From a virus, in the IMG/VR virus record IMGVR_UViG_3300021425_000031, positions 1 to 64,000 of that record: 64,000 bases of DNA; one strand, written 5' to 3'. The notes under the pieces are model-generated. The model was not told the origin of the DNA, did no database searches, and saw only the letters and a list, made by a program, of their open reading frames with translations. Positions 34,218 through 43,470 of this stretch are shown here, piece after piece (the first letter of the stretch is position 1; the number at the start of each line of letters is the position of its first letter). A program made the position numbers and the translations under genes.

Positions 34218-35531
34218 ATGGCACAGTGGAATAAGAATGAACAAGACTTTCTAAACCAAGAAAGAACACTTTTTGAAGTTCCTTTGATAGCAACAAGGGA
34301 TGGAAATGTTGTTGATAATCTCAATAGATTTCCAGTAAGTGTAAATCCTGATGCTTTTGGGAGAACTAGAATATCTCAACCACTTACACTATTTGATAGT
34401 TCTCACAGATATAGGGATAATAATCTTTGGGAGAGTTTAATTGTAGGAACTGGTTCTACAGTTGGATTTGTAACCACTCAGGGATTAGTCAATATTGGAA
34501 TTGGAACTACTGCTGGTTGTTCTGTAATTAGAGAAACTACAAAGACATTTTCATACCAACCAGGAAAATCTTTGCTTGTTTTAAATACTTTTGTTCCTGC
34601 CACACCAAAAACAAATCTAACACAAAGAGTTGGATATTTTGGTGCCGATAATGGAATGTATTTTGAGATTAATGGAACAACTCCTTATTTTGTAGAGAGA
34701 AGTTTATCCACTGGAACTCAAACTGCGGTAGCACAGGATGACTGGAACATTGATAAGTTAGATGGAACTGGTGTTTCTGGTATTACATTAGATATTTCCA
34801 AAGCACAAATTCTTTGGATGGATATTGAGTGGTTAGGTCTTGGTACAGTCCGAATGGGATTTGTGATTGATGGTAAGTTTATTCATGCACATTCATTCCA
34901 CCATTCAAACTTAATTGAATCAACCTATATTACAACAGCATCACTTCCTTTAAGATATGAAATTTTTAATAGTGGAATTACTACAAGTAGTAGCACTATG
35001 AAGCAAGTTTGTTCTTCTGTAATCTCTGAAGGTGGTTATGAACTTCGTGGATTACAACAGGCAGTGAATACGCCAATCACCGCACCAGTAGATTTACCTT
35101 CTCCTGCGGGAACTTATTATCCTGTGATTTCTATTCGCCTCAAATCTTCTCCAAATAGATTAGATGCGATTGTAATTATGACAGCACTATCCATAATGGG
35201 TATTGGAAATGGACCAGAATACAACTGGCAGGTGAGAGCATCAGCAACCACAAGTGGAGGAACTTGGGTGGATGCTGGTGTTGATAGTGCTGTAGAATAT
35301 AAGATTGATGGAGGAACTGTAAGTGGTGGAAGAATTCTAGCATCTGGATTTTTCTCATCATCACAGCAATCTTCCACATCAGTAGATATTCTGAAAGAAG
35401 CACTATTTAAGTTTCAGTTAGAAAGAAATGGATTGACTGGAACTCCTTATGAATTGACCCTTGTATGTGCTACGAATAGTGCTGGTGCTGATGTCTTTGC
35501 TTCTCTGGACTGGGAAGAAATTAGTAGGTAA
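34218..35531 (+). CDS. Virion structural protein, hypothetical
   Basis: 437 residues between gp16 and gp17. Beta-rich, without transmembrane segments or catalytic motif. Segments such as RFPVSVNPDAFGRTRISQPL, FDSSHRYRDNNLWES and GKFIHAHSFHHSNL recall structural proteins annotated in cyanophages and Pelagibacter phages at the same place. The C-terminal half looks like a carbohydrate-binding-like beta sandwich, but this is only a guess. It ends 5 bases before gp17. Confidence 0.7.
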   Translation: MAQWNKNEQDFLNQERTLFEVPLIATRDGNVVDNLNRFPVSVNPDAFGRTRISQPLTLFDSSHRYRDNNLWESLIVGTGSTVGFVTTQGLVNIGIGTTAGCSVIRETTKTFSYQPGKSLLVLNTFVPATPKTNLTQRVGYFGADNGMYFEINGTTPYFVERSLSTGTQTAVAQDDWNIDKLDGTGVSGITLDISKAQILWMDIEWLGLGTVRMGFVIDGKFIHAHSFHHSNLIESTYITTASLPLRYEIFNSGITTSSSTMKQVCSSVISEGGYELRGLQQAVNTPITAPVDLPSPAGTYYPVISIRLKSSPNRLDAIVIMTALSIMGIGNGPEYNWQVRASATTSGGTWVDAGVDSAVEYKIDGGTVSGGRILASGFFSSSQQSSTSVDILKEALFKFQLERNGLTGTPYELTLVCATNSAGADVFASLDWEEISR

Positions 35532-35536
35532 TTTTT

Positions 35537-37234
35537 ATGAGTGATAATGTTTATTTGGGAAATCCAAACCTGAAAAAGGCTAATACTCAGATTCAGTTTA
35601 CTGAAGAACAAATCATTGAGTTCTTAAAGTGTAAAGAAGACCCTGTTTATTTTACTAGAAACTATATTAAGATTGTTTCTCTTGATCATGGTCTTGTGCC
35701 CTTTAAAATGTATCCTTTCCAAGAAAAGCTAATTCAAAATTTCCATGATAATAGGTTTAATATCTGTAAGATGCCACGTCAGACTGGTAAGTCTACTACT
35801 TGTGTATCATATCTTCTACATTACGCTGTTTTTAACGATAATGTTAATATCGCAATCTTAGCAAACAAGGCCTCAACTGCAAGAGATCTTCTTGGTAGAT
35901 TACAACTTGCTTACGAAAATCTACCAAGGTGGATGCAGCAAGGTATTGTATCCTGGAACAAAGGTAGTTTAGAATTAGAGAATGGGTCTAAGATTTCATC
36001 CAACTCTACCTCATCATCTGCAGTTCGAGGTGGATCATATAATGTGATTTTCTTGGACGAATTTGCATTTATTCCAAATCATATTGCTGATGATTTCTTT
36101 GCATCAGTATATCCAACTATTTCTTCTGGACAAAGCACAAAAGTTATTATAGTTTCAACACCACGCGGTATGAATCACTTCTACCGCATGTGGCATGATG
36201 CTGAAAGAGGTAAGAATGAGTATGTGCCCACTGATGTTCATTGGTCTGAAGTTCCTGGAAGAGATGATGCTTGGAAAGAGCAAACAATTGCCAACACTTC
36301 AGAGCAGCAATTCAAAGTTGAATTTGAATGCGAATTCTTAGGATCTGTTAATACTCTTATCAATCCAGCAAAACTTAGAAATCTTGTATATGAAGATCCT
36401 ATAAAAAGAAATGCTGGATTGGACATATATCAAAATCCAAAAAAAGAGAATAATTATCTAATCACAGTCGATGTTGCTCGTGGAATGGGAAATGATTACT
36501 CCGCATTTATTGTTTTTGATATTACAGAGTTTCCATATAAGGTAGTAGCAAAGTATAGGAATAATGAAATTAAACCGATGCTATTTCCAAGTATTATTCA
36601 CGAAGTGGCAAAAGGATATAATGATGCTTGGTTGTTGGTTGAAGTTAATGATATTGGAGACCAAGTAGCAAACATTTTACACTTTGATTTGGAATATGAC
36701 AATGTACTTATGTGCGCAATGAGAGGTCGTGCGGGTCAAATTGTTGGATCTGGATTTAGTGGAAAAAAATCGCAGTTGGGTGTGAGAATGACTGCTGCTG
36801 TGAAAAAGTTAGGATGCTCTAACTTAAAGACTTTATTAGAAGATGATAAACTTCTTACTGTAGATTATGATATCATTTCAGAACTAACCACATTCGCACA
36901 GAGACACAACTCCTTTGAGGCAGAAGAGGGTTGTAATGATGATTTGGCAATGTGCCTTGTAATCTTCTCATGGTTGGTAGCACAGGACTATTTCAAAGAG
37001 ATGACGGATAATGATGTCCGTAAAAGAATTTATGAGGAGCAAAAAAATCAAATAGAGCAGGATATGGCACCATTCGGATTTATTTCTGATGGACTAGAAG
37101 ATATGGAAGTGTTTGTAGAAAAAGAAACAGGTGATAAATGGATGTTGGCATCTTCACAAGACAAAAATAGTTCTCTAGAAGTCTGGAATTTGGACGAATA
37201 TGGTGACAGATCTTATATGTGGGACTATAGATAG
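35537..37234 (+). CDS. gp17: Large terminase subunit gp17
   Basis: 565 residues (T4 610). ATPase: Walker A MPRQTGKST (79-87), Walker B VIFLDEF (170-176; D174, E175 catalytic) and the coupling-motif-like STPRGMNHFY (207-216). RNase-H-like nuclease: ITVDVARGMGNDYSAF (309-324), whose Asp312 is the expected first metal ligand, with later acidic residues near EVNDIGD and EEGCNDDLAM. It pumps DNA through the gp20 portal and cuts concatemers. It is followed by a late promoter for gp18. Confidence 0.96.
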   Translation: MSDNVYLGNPNLKKANTQIQFTEEQIIEFLKCKEDPVYFTRNYIKIVSLDHGLVPFKMYPFQEKLIQNFHDNRFNICKMPRQTGKSTTCVSYLLHYAVFNDNVNIAILANKASTARDLLGRLQLAYENLPRWMQQGIVSWNKGSLELENGSKISSNSTSSSAVRGGSYNVIFLDEFAFIPNHIADDFFASVYPTISSGQSTKVIIVSTPRGMNHFYRMWHDAERGKNEYVPTDVHWSEVPGRDDAWKEQTIANTSEQQFKVEFECEFLGSVNTLINPAKLRNLVYEDPIKRNAGLDIYQNPKKENNYLITVDVARGMGNDYSAFIVFDITEFPYKVVAKYRNNEIKPMLFPSIIHEVAKGYNDAWLLVEVNDIGDQVANILHFDLEYDNVLMCAMRGRAGQIVGSGFSGKKSQLGVRMTAAVKKLGCSNLKTLLEDDKLLTVDYDIISELTTFAQRHNSFEAEEGCNDDLAMCLVIFSWLVAQDYFKEMTDNDVRKRIYEEQKNQIEQDMAPFGFISDGLEDMEVFVEKETGDKWMLASSQDKNSSLEVWNLDEYGDRSYMWDYR

Positions 37235-37251
37235 ATAAAGAAGTAGGAAAT

Positions 37252-37259
37252 TATAAATA
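37252..37259 (+). promoter_or_regulatory. Late promoter TATAAATA before gp18
   Basis: Exact T4-type late box 37 bases before the gp18 ATG in the 61-base gap after gp17. A ribosome site (AGGAG) precedes the ATG. Expected to give the high sheath and tube expression needed late. Confidence 0.8.
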
Positions 37260-37295
37260 CTTTTAGATTAATTCTGGACTTGTAGGAGAATAAAG

Positions 37296-39734
37296 ATGCC
37301 GCTAAATTTAGCATCTCCTGGAATTGTAGTAAGAGAAATTGACTTAACAATTGGAGGAGTTACTCCTTCATCTGATAAAATTGGTGCAATAGTGGCACCT
37401 TTTGCTAAGGGACCGGTAGACTCACCGACTTTAATTGAAAATGAGAATGATTTACTTGTCAATTTTGGAGAACCATATTCAACAGATAAGCATTATGAGC
37501 ATTGGCTAACAGCATCATCATATTTGGCGTATGGTGGAGCACTAAGAGTTGTAAGATCAAATGACTCTGACTTAAGAAATGGATTTGTTCCAACTGCTGT
37601 TGGTGCAGCATCTAGTGTTAAGATTGACAGTTTAGATCATTATAATGCTTTAGGATATGATGAAAATACCCTTGCAGGAGTTGTAGTTGCTGCAAAAAAT
37701 CCTGGATCATGGTCAAATGGTCTTAAGGTTGGTATCATCGATTCTAAAGCAGACCAAACATTAACAGGGATTAGCACTGGTGTTGTTACAAACACAACAT
37801 TTGTCGGTGTTGCCACCGCATCGGATGGTGATGTTGGTATCACTACCACAATAATTACTGGAATTACAACAACTGGAATTATTGCTGGGCAAACATTAAA
37901 AGAACTATCAGGAATCATTGGTTCTGGTGTAACTGTTACTGATATTGGATCTGGTACAGTTACCATCAATCCAGCATCTTTAAATACAGTTGCATTGGAT
38001 AATGTAGAGATTTCTTTTGGAAGTTATACTACGACTACAACATCTGCAGCACTTCAAGTTGGATATGGAGTAACTCAATCTGTTGCAGGCAGAATAAATC
38101 CTGGAACAGGATCTACCTCAGTTCTTGATGGATACTTAAAGGGAATTATTACTGGAATTGGTAATTCTTCAATTGATGTAAAAGTACTAAGTCATGTTTC
38201 TGACGCAGGAACTGAGACTGAGTATGATTATCAACCAAATGGTGTTTGGGCGTTTTCATCTTCAGGATCTGTTGGACTTCATACAAACGGGCAATCTACA
38301 TCATATGGAAGTGCTGCATACACTTCAAGACTTGACTGGTTTGACCAACAAACATTAGGTTTAACTAGCACTTCATCTATTTCTTGGAATAACATTGCTC
38401 CAAGACCTGGCACTTCCGCATACGCTGCACCTAGAGGATCAAGATTTGATGAAGTTCATGTCGTAGTTATTGATGCTCTCGGCACCGTAACTGGAAATGC
38501 TGGCACAATTCTTGAGAGGCACTTAGCACTATCTAAGGCATCTAACGCAGAATTCTCTGTAGGTAATCCATCTTACTGGAGAAAGTATCTTGCAAACAAC
38601 TCAGAGTATATTTTCGGTCTCAATTCACCAACTGGTATCGTAACCACTGGATATAGCACAGGATTCGATCTTGAGTCTGATGTTGCTTGGAATCAGGAAG
38701 CAGAAGGAATTACATTTGCTGCTGCTGGCGCTTCTACAAACACACTTACTGGTGGTTTGGACTATAACGGTCAAGCAAACACTACATCAACAGGATCTTT
38801 AACCGCAACTCTTGCAGAACTTTCTGATGGTTACGACTTATTTGAAAACACTGAAAACTTCCAGGTAGATTTCCTTCTGATGGGATCTGCCGCATATGAT
38901 ATTAATGATGCACAGGCACTTGCAAACAAACTGATTTCTGTTGCAGAATTAAGAAAAGATGCAATCGCATTCATTTCACCATACAGAGGAGCAGCACTTT
39001 CTGATACCTCATCTCAGACTGAAGTAACTGTAAGGTCTGCTGCTGACATCACTGATAATGTTGTGGAGTTCTATGCACCTATAACCTCATCAACTTATGC
39101 AATATTTGATAGTGGTTATAAGTACATGTATGATAGATTTGCAAATACCTTCAGATATGTGCCACTGAATGGAGACATTGCTGGACTTTGTGCCCGCAAT
39201 GACATCAACAACTTTGCCTGGTATTCACCTGCAGGAACTTCTAGAGGTGCGATTCTGAATGCAGTTAAACTTGCATACAATCCATCAAAAACTCAAAGAG
39301 ACGTTCTCTATTCAAATAGAATCAACCCAGTAATCTTCTCACCAGGAACAGGTATTATCCTATTCGGTGATAAGACTGGATTTGGTAAGTCTTCTGCATT
39401 TGACAGAATCAATGTCCGTCGTCTGTTTATCTATCTTGAGGATGCTATTTCTCAAGCAGCAAAAGATGCTCTCTTCGAATTCAATGATGAGATTACGAGA
39501 ACAAACTTCGTAAACACCATTGAACCATTCTTACGCGATGTCCAAGCAAAGAGAGGAATCTTTGATTATGTTGTTATTTGTGATGAAACAAATAACACAG
39601 CTGCGGTGATAGATAGTAATGAATTTGTTGCAGACATCTACATTAAACCGGCAAGATCAATTAACTTCATTGGTCTTAACTTTATTGCCACCAAGACTGG
39701 TGTTGACTTTGAAGAAGTAATCGGAAACTTTTAA
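37296..39734 (+). CDS. gp18: Contractile tail sheath gp18
   Basis: 812 residues (T4 659). Conserved ends: the N-terminal NLASPGIVVREIDLTIGG and VAPFAKGPVDSPTLIENEND segments, and a C-terminal domain with SINFIGLNFIATKTGVDFEE that forms the subunit-to-subunit mesh. The extra length lies in the middle (about 130-260; many Thr/Gly/Val runs such as TGITTTGIIAGQTL), consistent with an extra surface domain outside the contractile core. Confidence 0.95.
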   Translation: MPLNLASPGIVVREIDLTIGGVTPSSDKIGAIVAPFAKGPVDSPTLIENENDLLVNFGEPYSTDKHYEHWLTASSYLAYGGALRVVRSNDSDLRNGFVPTAVGAASSVKIDSLDHYNALGYDENTLAGVVVAAKNPGSWSNGLKVGIIDSKADQTLTGISTGVVTNTTFVGVATASDGDVGITTTIITGITTTGIIAGQTLKELSGIIGSGVTVTDIGSGTVTINPASLNTVALDNVEISFGSYTTTTTSAALQVGYGVTQSVAGRINPGTGSTSVLDGYLKGIITGIGNSSIDVKVLSHVSDAGTETEYDYQPNGVWAFSSSGSVGLHTNGQSTSYGSAAYTSRLDWFDQQTLGLTSTSSISWNNIAPRPGTSAYAAPRGSRFDEVHVVVIDALGTVTGNAGTILERHLALSKASNAEFSVGNPSYWRKYLANNSEYIFGLNSPTGIVTTGYSTGFDLESDVAWNQEAEGITFAAAGASTNTLTGGLDYNGQANTTSTGSLTATLAELSDGYDLFENTENFQVDFLLMGSAAYDINDAQALANKLISVAELRKDAIAFISPYRGAALSDTSSQTEVTVRSAADITDNVVEFYAPITSSTYAIFDSGYKYMYDRFANTFRYVPLNGDIAGLCARNDINNFAWYSPAGTSRGAILNAVKLAYNPSKTQRDVLYSNRINPVIFSPGTGIILFGDKTGFGKSSAFDRINVRRLFIYLEDAISQAAKDALFEFNDEITRTNFVNTIEPFLRDVQAKRGIFDYVVICDETNNTAAVIDSNEFVADIYIKPARSINFIGLNFIATKTGVDFEEVIGNF

Positions 39735-39753
39735 TTTAGAGGTTTAAACAATC

Positions 39754-40344
39754 ATGGCAACTAGACAACAATTTAATCCACCTCCTTTAAGAAAGATTAC
39801 TGACTTCAAAAGTAAGTTAACGGGTGGTGGCGCAAGAAGTAATCTTTTTGAAGTGGTATTATCATTTCCCGACATTGCACCAGCAGACACTAATGTTTTA
39901 GACAAATCAAGATTTTTAGTAAAAGGTGCTAATCTACCCGCATCAAATGTAACACCGTTAGATGTTGCATTTAGAGGAAGAACTTTAAAAGTTGCTGGAG
40001 ATAGAACTTTTGAAAGTTGGACAGTAACCGTAATTAATGACACAGATTTTGCAATTAGATCAGCATTTGAAAACTGGATGAATAGAATTAACAGAGTTTC
40101 AGACAACACTGGAGCAACAGATCCATCTACTTATACAGCAGATGCATTTGTTTATCAGTTAGATCGGGATGGTTCGACTTTAAGATCATATCATTTTTAT
40201 GATATTTTCCCAACTGCAGTTGGCGCAATTAGTCTAGATTATGGCACATCTACAATCCAAGAATTTACAGTAGAATTCCAAATTCTTTGGTGGGAAGCAA
40301 TGAAAGGTAATTCTCCAGCAGCTGGTGGAGAAGATATCAACTAA
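39754..40344 (+). CDS. gp19: Tail tube protein gp19
   Basis: 196 residues (T4 163). The start TRQQFNPPPLRKITDFKSKL and SNLFEVVLSFPDI, then LVKGANLPASNVTPLDVAFR and FESWTVTVINDTDFAIRSAF, are tube-family hallmarks. It polymerises into the rigid inner tube. The TAA overlaps a CTAAATAAA box that may start gp20. Confidence 0.95.
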   Translation: MATRQQFNPPPLRKITDFKSKLTGGGARSNLFEVVLSFPDIAPADTNVLDKSRFLVKGANLPASNVTPLDVAFRGRTLKVAGDRTFESWTVTVINDTDFAIRSAFENWMNRINRVSDNTGATDPSTYTADAFVYQLDRDGSTLRSYHFYDIFPTAVGAISLDYGTSTIQEFTVEFQILWWEAMKGNSPAAGGEDIN

Positions 40345-40349
40345 ATAAA
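40340..40349 (+). promoter_or_regulatory. Late box overlapping the gp19 stop
   Basis: ACTAAATAAA includes gp19's TAA (40342-40344) and lies 27 bases before the gp20 ATG. It is a one-base variant of the late consensus. Confidence 0.45.
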
Positions 40350-40375
40350 TTATACACATAGTTTAAATTTATAAA

Positions 40376-42055
40376 ATGGCGAAACTTTTTGGTTTTTCGA
40401 TTGAAGATGAAGATAAAAAACCCAAATCTATAGTTTCCCCCGTTCCTCCGAGTGATGAGGACGGGGTTGATTATTTTATTCAATCCGGATTTTATGGGCA
40501 ATATGTAGATATTGAAGGTGTTTATAGAACTGAATATGATTTGATTCGTCGTTATCGTGAAATGGCACTGCATCCCGAATGTGATAATGCTATCGAAAGC
40601 GTTGTGAGTGAGGCAATTGTTAGTGATTTATATGATTCTCCTGTAGAAATTGAATTATCAAATTTAAATGCAAGTGATAGATTAAAAGAAGTTATCAGAG
40701 AAGAATTTAAATATATTAAAGAAATTATGGACTTTGATAAAAAGTCTCATGAAATTTTCAGAAATTGGTACGTGGATGGAAGAGTTTTTTATCTAAAAGT
40801 TATTGATCAAAAAAATCCTGAAGCGGGCATTAAGGAATTAAGATATATTGACCCAATGAAAATGAAGCATGTCCGTCAAGAAAAAAAGACGGGGAATGAT
40901 ATAAATGGGGCAAGAAATTTAAATTTACTATCAAAATCTTTTGGACAAGAACAAGAATATAATTTTCCTGAAGTTGAAGAATATTTTATCTATACACCAA
41001 CTCCAAATTATCCTACAGGTACAATTAGTGGTGGATCTAAAAAAGGTGTTAAGATTGCAAAAGATTCAATAACATATTGCACTTCGGGTTTAGTGGATAG
41101 AAATAAAGGAACTATTTTATCATATCTCCATAAAGCAATTAAAGCACTCAATCAATTGAGAATGATTGAAGATTCCCTTGTTATCTACAGATTATCAAGA
41201 GCGCCTGAGCGTCGTATTTTTTATATTGATGTTGGAAATCTACCTAAAGTAAAAGCCGAGCAATATCTCAAAGAGGTCATGTCTCGCTATAGAAATAAAC
41301 TTGTTTATGATGCTAACACTGGAGAAGTTCGTGATGATCGTAAATTTATGAGTATGCTTGAAGATTTTTGGCTTCCTAGAAGAGAAGGTGGTCGTGGAAC
41401 GGAGATCACAACTCTCCCGGGTGGCCAGAATCTTGGAGAACTTTCAGATATTGAATATTTTCAAAAGAAACTTTACAGAGCACTTGGAGTACCCGAAACC
41501 AGAATTGCCGGTGGTGGTGATGGATTTAATCTTGGAAGATCATCAGAAATTCTTAGAGATGAGTTAATGTTTTCCAAGTTTGTTGGAAGGTTAAGGAAAA
41601 GATTTTCAAATCTTTTTACTGATCTTCTTCGCACCCAACTTCTGTTAAAAAACATAGTTTCCGTAGAAGATTGGAAGCAAATGTGTGATCATATTCAATA
41701 TGATTTTCTATATGACAATCATTTTGCAGAACTAAAAGAAGCAGAATTATTAACAAATAGATTAACTTTAGCAACTACTGTAGAACCTTATATTGGAAAA
41801 TATTACTCTACTGAGTATGTTCGTAAAAAAATTCTTCGCCAAACAGATTCTGAAATTATTGAAATTGATTTACAAATTGAAGATGAGATTGCCAAAGGCA
41901 TTTTACCAGATCCTAATGCACAAGTAGATGAAATGGGTAATCCAATTCCTCAAGATGGAGAAGTATCTCAAGGTGAGGGTGGAGAAGTTCCTATCGAACC
42001 AGAAATAGATTCATCATCTGCAGAAATACCAGAACCTAAAGGTGGAAAAATATAA
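40376..42055 (+). CDS. gp20: Portal protein gp20
   Basis: 559 residues (T4 524). Typical stretches: EYDLIRRYREMALHPECDNA, IVSEAIVSDLYDSPVEIELS-like region, KELRYIDPMKMKHVRQEKK, and the clip/crown helices with LYRALGVPETRIAGGGDGFN and RKRFSNLFTDLLRTQLLLKN. A dodecameric ring at one vertex nucleates the prohead and binds gp17. Proline- and Glu-rich C-terminus. Stop inside TATAAATA. Confidence 0.95.
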   Translation: MAKLFGFSIEDEDKKPKSIVSPVPPSDEDGVDYFIQSGFYGQYVDIEGVYRTEYDLIRRYREMALHPECDNAIESVVSEAIVSDLYDSPVEIELSNLNASDRLKEVIREEFKYIKEIMDFDKKSHEIFRNWYVDGRVFYLKVIDQKNPEAGIKELRYIDPMKMKHVRQEKKTGNDINGARNLNLLSKSFGQEQEYNFPEVEEYFIYTPTPNYPTGTISGGSKKGVKIAKDSITYCTSGLVDRNKGTILSYLHKAIKALNQLRMIEDSLVIYRLSRAPERRIFYIDVGNLPKVKAEQYLKEVMSRYRNKLVYDANTGEVRDDRKFMSMLEDFWLPRREGGRGTEITTLPGGQNLGELSDIEYFQKKLYRALGVPETRIAGGGDGFNLGRSSEILRDELMFSKFVGRLRKRFSNLFTDLLRTQLLLKNIVSVEDWKQMCDHIQYDFLYDNHFAELKEAELLTNRLTLATTVEPYIGKYYSTEYVRKKILRQTDSEIIEIDLQIEDEIAKGILPDPNAQVDEMGNPIPQDGEVSQGEGGEVPIEPEIDSSSAEIPEPKGGKI

Positions 42056-42058
42056 ATA
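42051..42058 (+). promoter_or_regulatory. Late promoter TATAAATA overlapping gp20 stop
   Basis: An exact late box whose TAA (42053-42055) is gp20's stop codon, 26 bases before the next ATG at 42084. It probably starts the prohead-core transcript. Confidence 0.7.
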
Positions 42059-42083
42059 GTCCTATAATAATAAAATAATTTTT

Positions 42084-42248
42084 ATGGAAGAACTTATCGA
42101 CTTGATTGCAATTAATGGATCCCCGTCAGATGTTTCTGATAAAATTAAAGAAATTCTTTACACAAAATCTGCCGAAAAAGTAGATCTTGTCCGACCAGAA
42201 ATTGCAAATATGATGTTTGGTAGCACCGAAGAAAGTGGGGATGAATAA
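42084..42248 (+). CDS. Prohead core gp67-like small protein
   Basis: 54 residues between portal and protease, the T4 position of gp67/gp68. Acidic ends (MEELIDLIAI, STEESGDE) with a Lys-rich middle helix (DKIKEILYTKSAEKVDLV), as in prohead core peptides. T4 gp67 is longer (80), so the orthology is positional. It ends 2 bases before the next gene. Confidence 0.55.
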   Translation: MEELIDLIAINGSPSDVSDKIKEILYTKSAEKVDLVRPEIANMMFGSTEESGDE

Positions 42249-42250
42249 TA

Positions 42251-42778
42251 ATGGCAATAAAAATAGTTCAAAATGTTGAAAGAATTTCTCCAACGAATTC
42301 TTCTCCAGCAATTAGCAATCCAATTGCACTTAAAAGTGGTTATATTAGAGTTGCTACAGGATTAACTGCAGTTTATGTTGAAACTGGTGGCAATCCAACA
42401 GTAACAACTAATTCTTTTTATATTTCTCCTTATGGAAATGAAGTATTAAAAGAGAGAATTGCTAGACAAAAAATATCAGGTATTACAACAGGAACATCAA
42501 CAGTTATTACATTTCCAAGTAATGCCGGAAATCCTTTTGTTATTGGAGATTATGTAACAATTGAAAATGCACAACCTTCTGGAATAAATACAATTCATCA
42601 AGTAGTAACTGAATTAACAGAATCCACTTTGACTATATCTGCAGACACTTCTTCTATTGTTGGTATTATTACAGTTACCAATGCTACAGTATCTAGAAGT
42701 GTTAAGGTTGCCGCTCTTTCTGAGGGAAGTTCATCAAATCTAAGTATTACAGAAATAGTCCAATTAGTTTCCGAATAA
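42251..42778 (+). CDS. Hypothetical structural protein before gp21
   Basis: 175 residues, beta-rich, with TAVYVETGGNPTVTTNSFYI, a short helix (NEVLKERIARQKISG), and several VxxIxxxVxV strands. It carries a GIGT-like style shared with tail proteins here (SGITTGTSTVITFPS). No membrane or catalytic motif. Located in the prohead cluster one base before gp21, so a head-decoration or core role is plausible but unproven. Confidence 0.65.
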   Translation: MAIKIVQNVERISPTNSSPAISNPIALKSGYIRVATGLTAVYVETGGNPTVTTNSFYISPYGNEVLKERIARQKISGITTGTSTVITFPSNAGNPFVIGDYVTIENAQPSGINTIHQVVTELTESTLTISADTSSIVGIITVTNATVSRSVKVAALSEGSSSNLSITEIVQLVSE

Positions 42779-42779
42779 A

Positions 42780-43430
42780 ATGAAACTTATTACAGAAGAA
42801 GTACAAAAAGTAGAATTTATTACCGAAGGTAAGGGTTCTTCACAAAAATATTACATTAAAGGAATTTTCCTTCAAGCTGAACAAGTTAATAGAAATGGAA
42901 GGATGTATCCTCTTTCAATTATGGAGAGAGAGGTAAAAAGATATGATACTAATTTCATTCAAAGAGGTCGTGCTCTTGGAGAATTAGGTCATCCAGAAGG
43001 ACCTACAGTAAACCTTGATAGAGTTTCGCATAAAATTTGCGAACTTTATAGAGATGGAAACAATTTTGTTGGCAAAGCACAAATCTTAGATACTCCCATG
43101 GGAAAAATTGCATCTTCTTTAATTAAAGAAGGTGTTTGTCTTGGCGTATCTTCTAGAGGAGTCGGATCATTAAAAGTAACTAATGAAGGTCATAAAATTG
43201 TTGGTGAAGATTTTATGTTAGCAACCGCAGCAGATATTGTTGCAGATCCATCTGCACCTGACGCCTTTGTTCAAGGAATTATGGAAGGTAAAGAATGGAT
43301 TTGGGATGGTGGCATTCTTCGTGAAAAATTCTTAGAAAAGACACAAAAAACAATAAATACATTAGTTGATAGAAAAATACTTGAAAATTATAAATTAGAT
43401 TTGTTCAATGAATTTTTGTCAAATCTTTAA
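42780..43430 (+). CDS. gp21: Prohead core protease gp21
   Basis: 216 residues (T4 gp21 212), a herpesvirus-type serine protease that trims scaffold and capsid proteins after (L/I)-x-E. Visible motifs: AEQVNRNGRMYPLSIMEREV (33-52), GELGHPEG with H71, RVSHKICELY (H84) and GVSSRGVGS with S124/S125. H71 or H84 and S124/S125 are the likely catalytic residues by family position. It has LITE and FITE near its own N-terminus, consistent with self-processing. Confidence 0.92.
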   Translation: MKLITEEVQKVEFITEGKGSSQKYYIKGIFLQAEQVNRNGRMYPLSIMEREVKRYDTNFIQRGRALGELGHPEGPTVNLDRVSHKICELYRDGNNFVGKAQILDTPMGKIASSLIKEGVCLGVSSRGVGSLKVTNEGHKIVGEDFMLATAADIVADPSAPDAFVQGIMEGKEWIWDGGILREKFLEKTQKTINTLVDRKILENYKLDLFNEFLSNL

Positions 43431-43433
43431 ATT

Positions 43434-43441
43434 ATAAATAA
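43434..43441 (+). promoter_or_regulatory. Late promoter TATAAATA before gp22
   Basis: Exact late box 30 bases before gp22, in a 40-base gap after gp21. Confidence 0.75.
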
Positions 43442-43470
43442 ATATAGATTATAACACAATCAATCAAAAA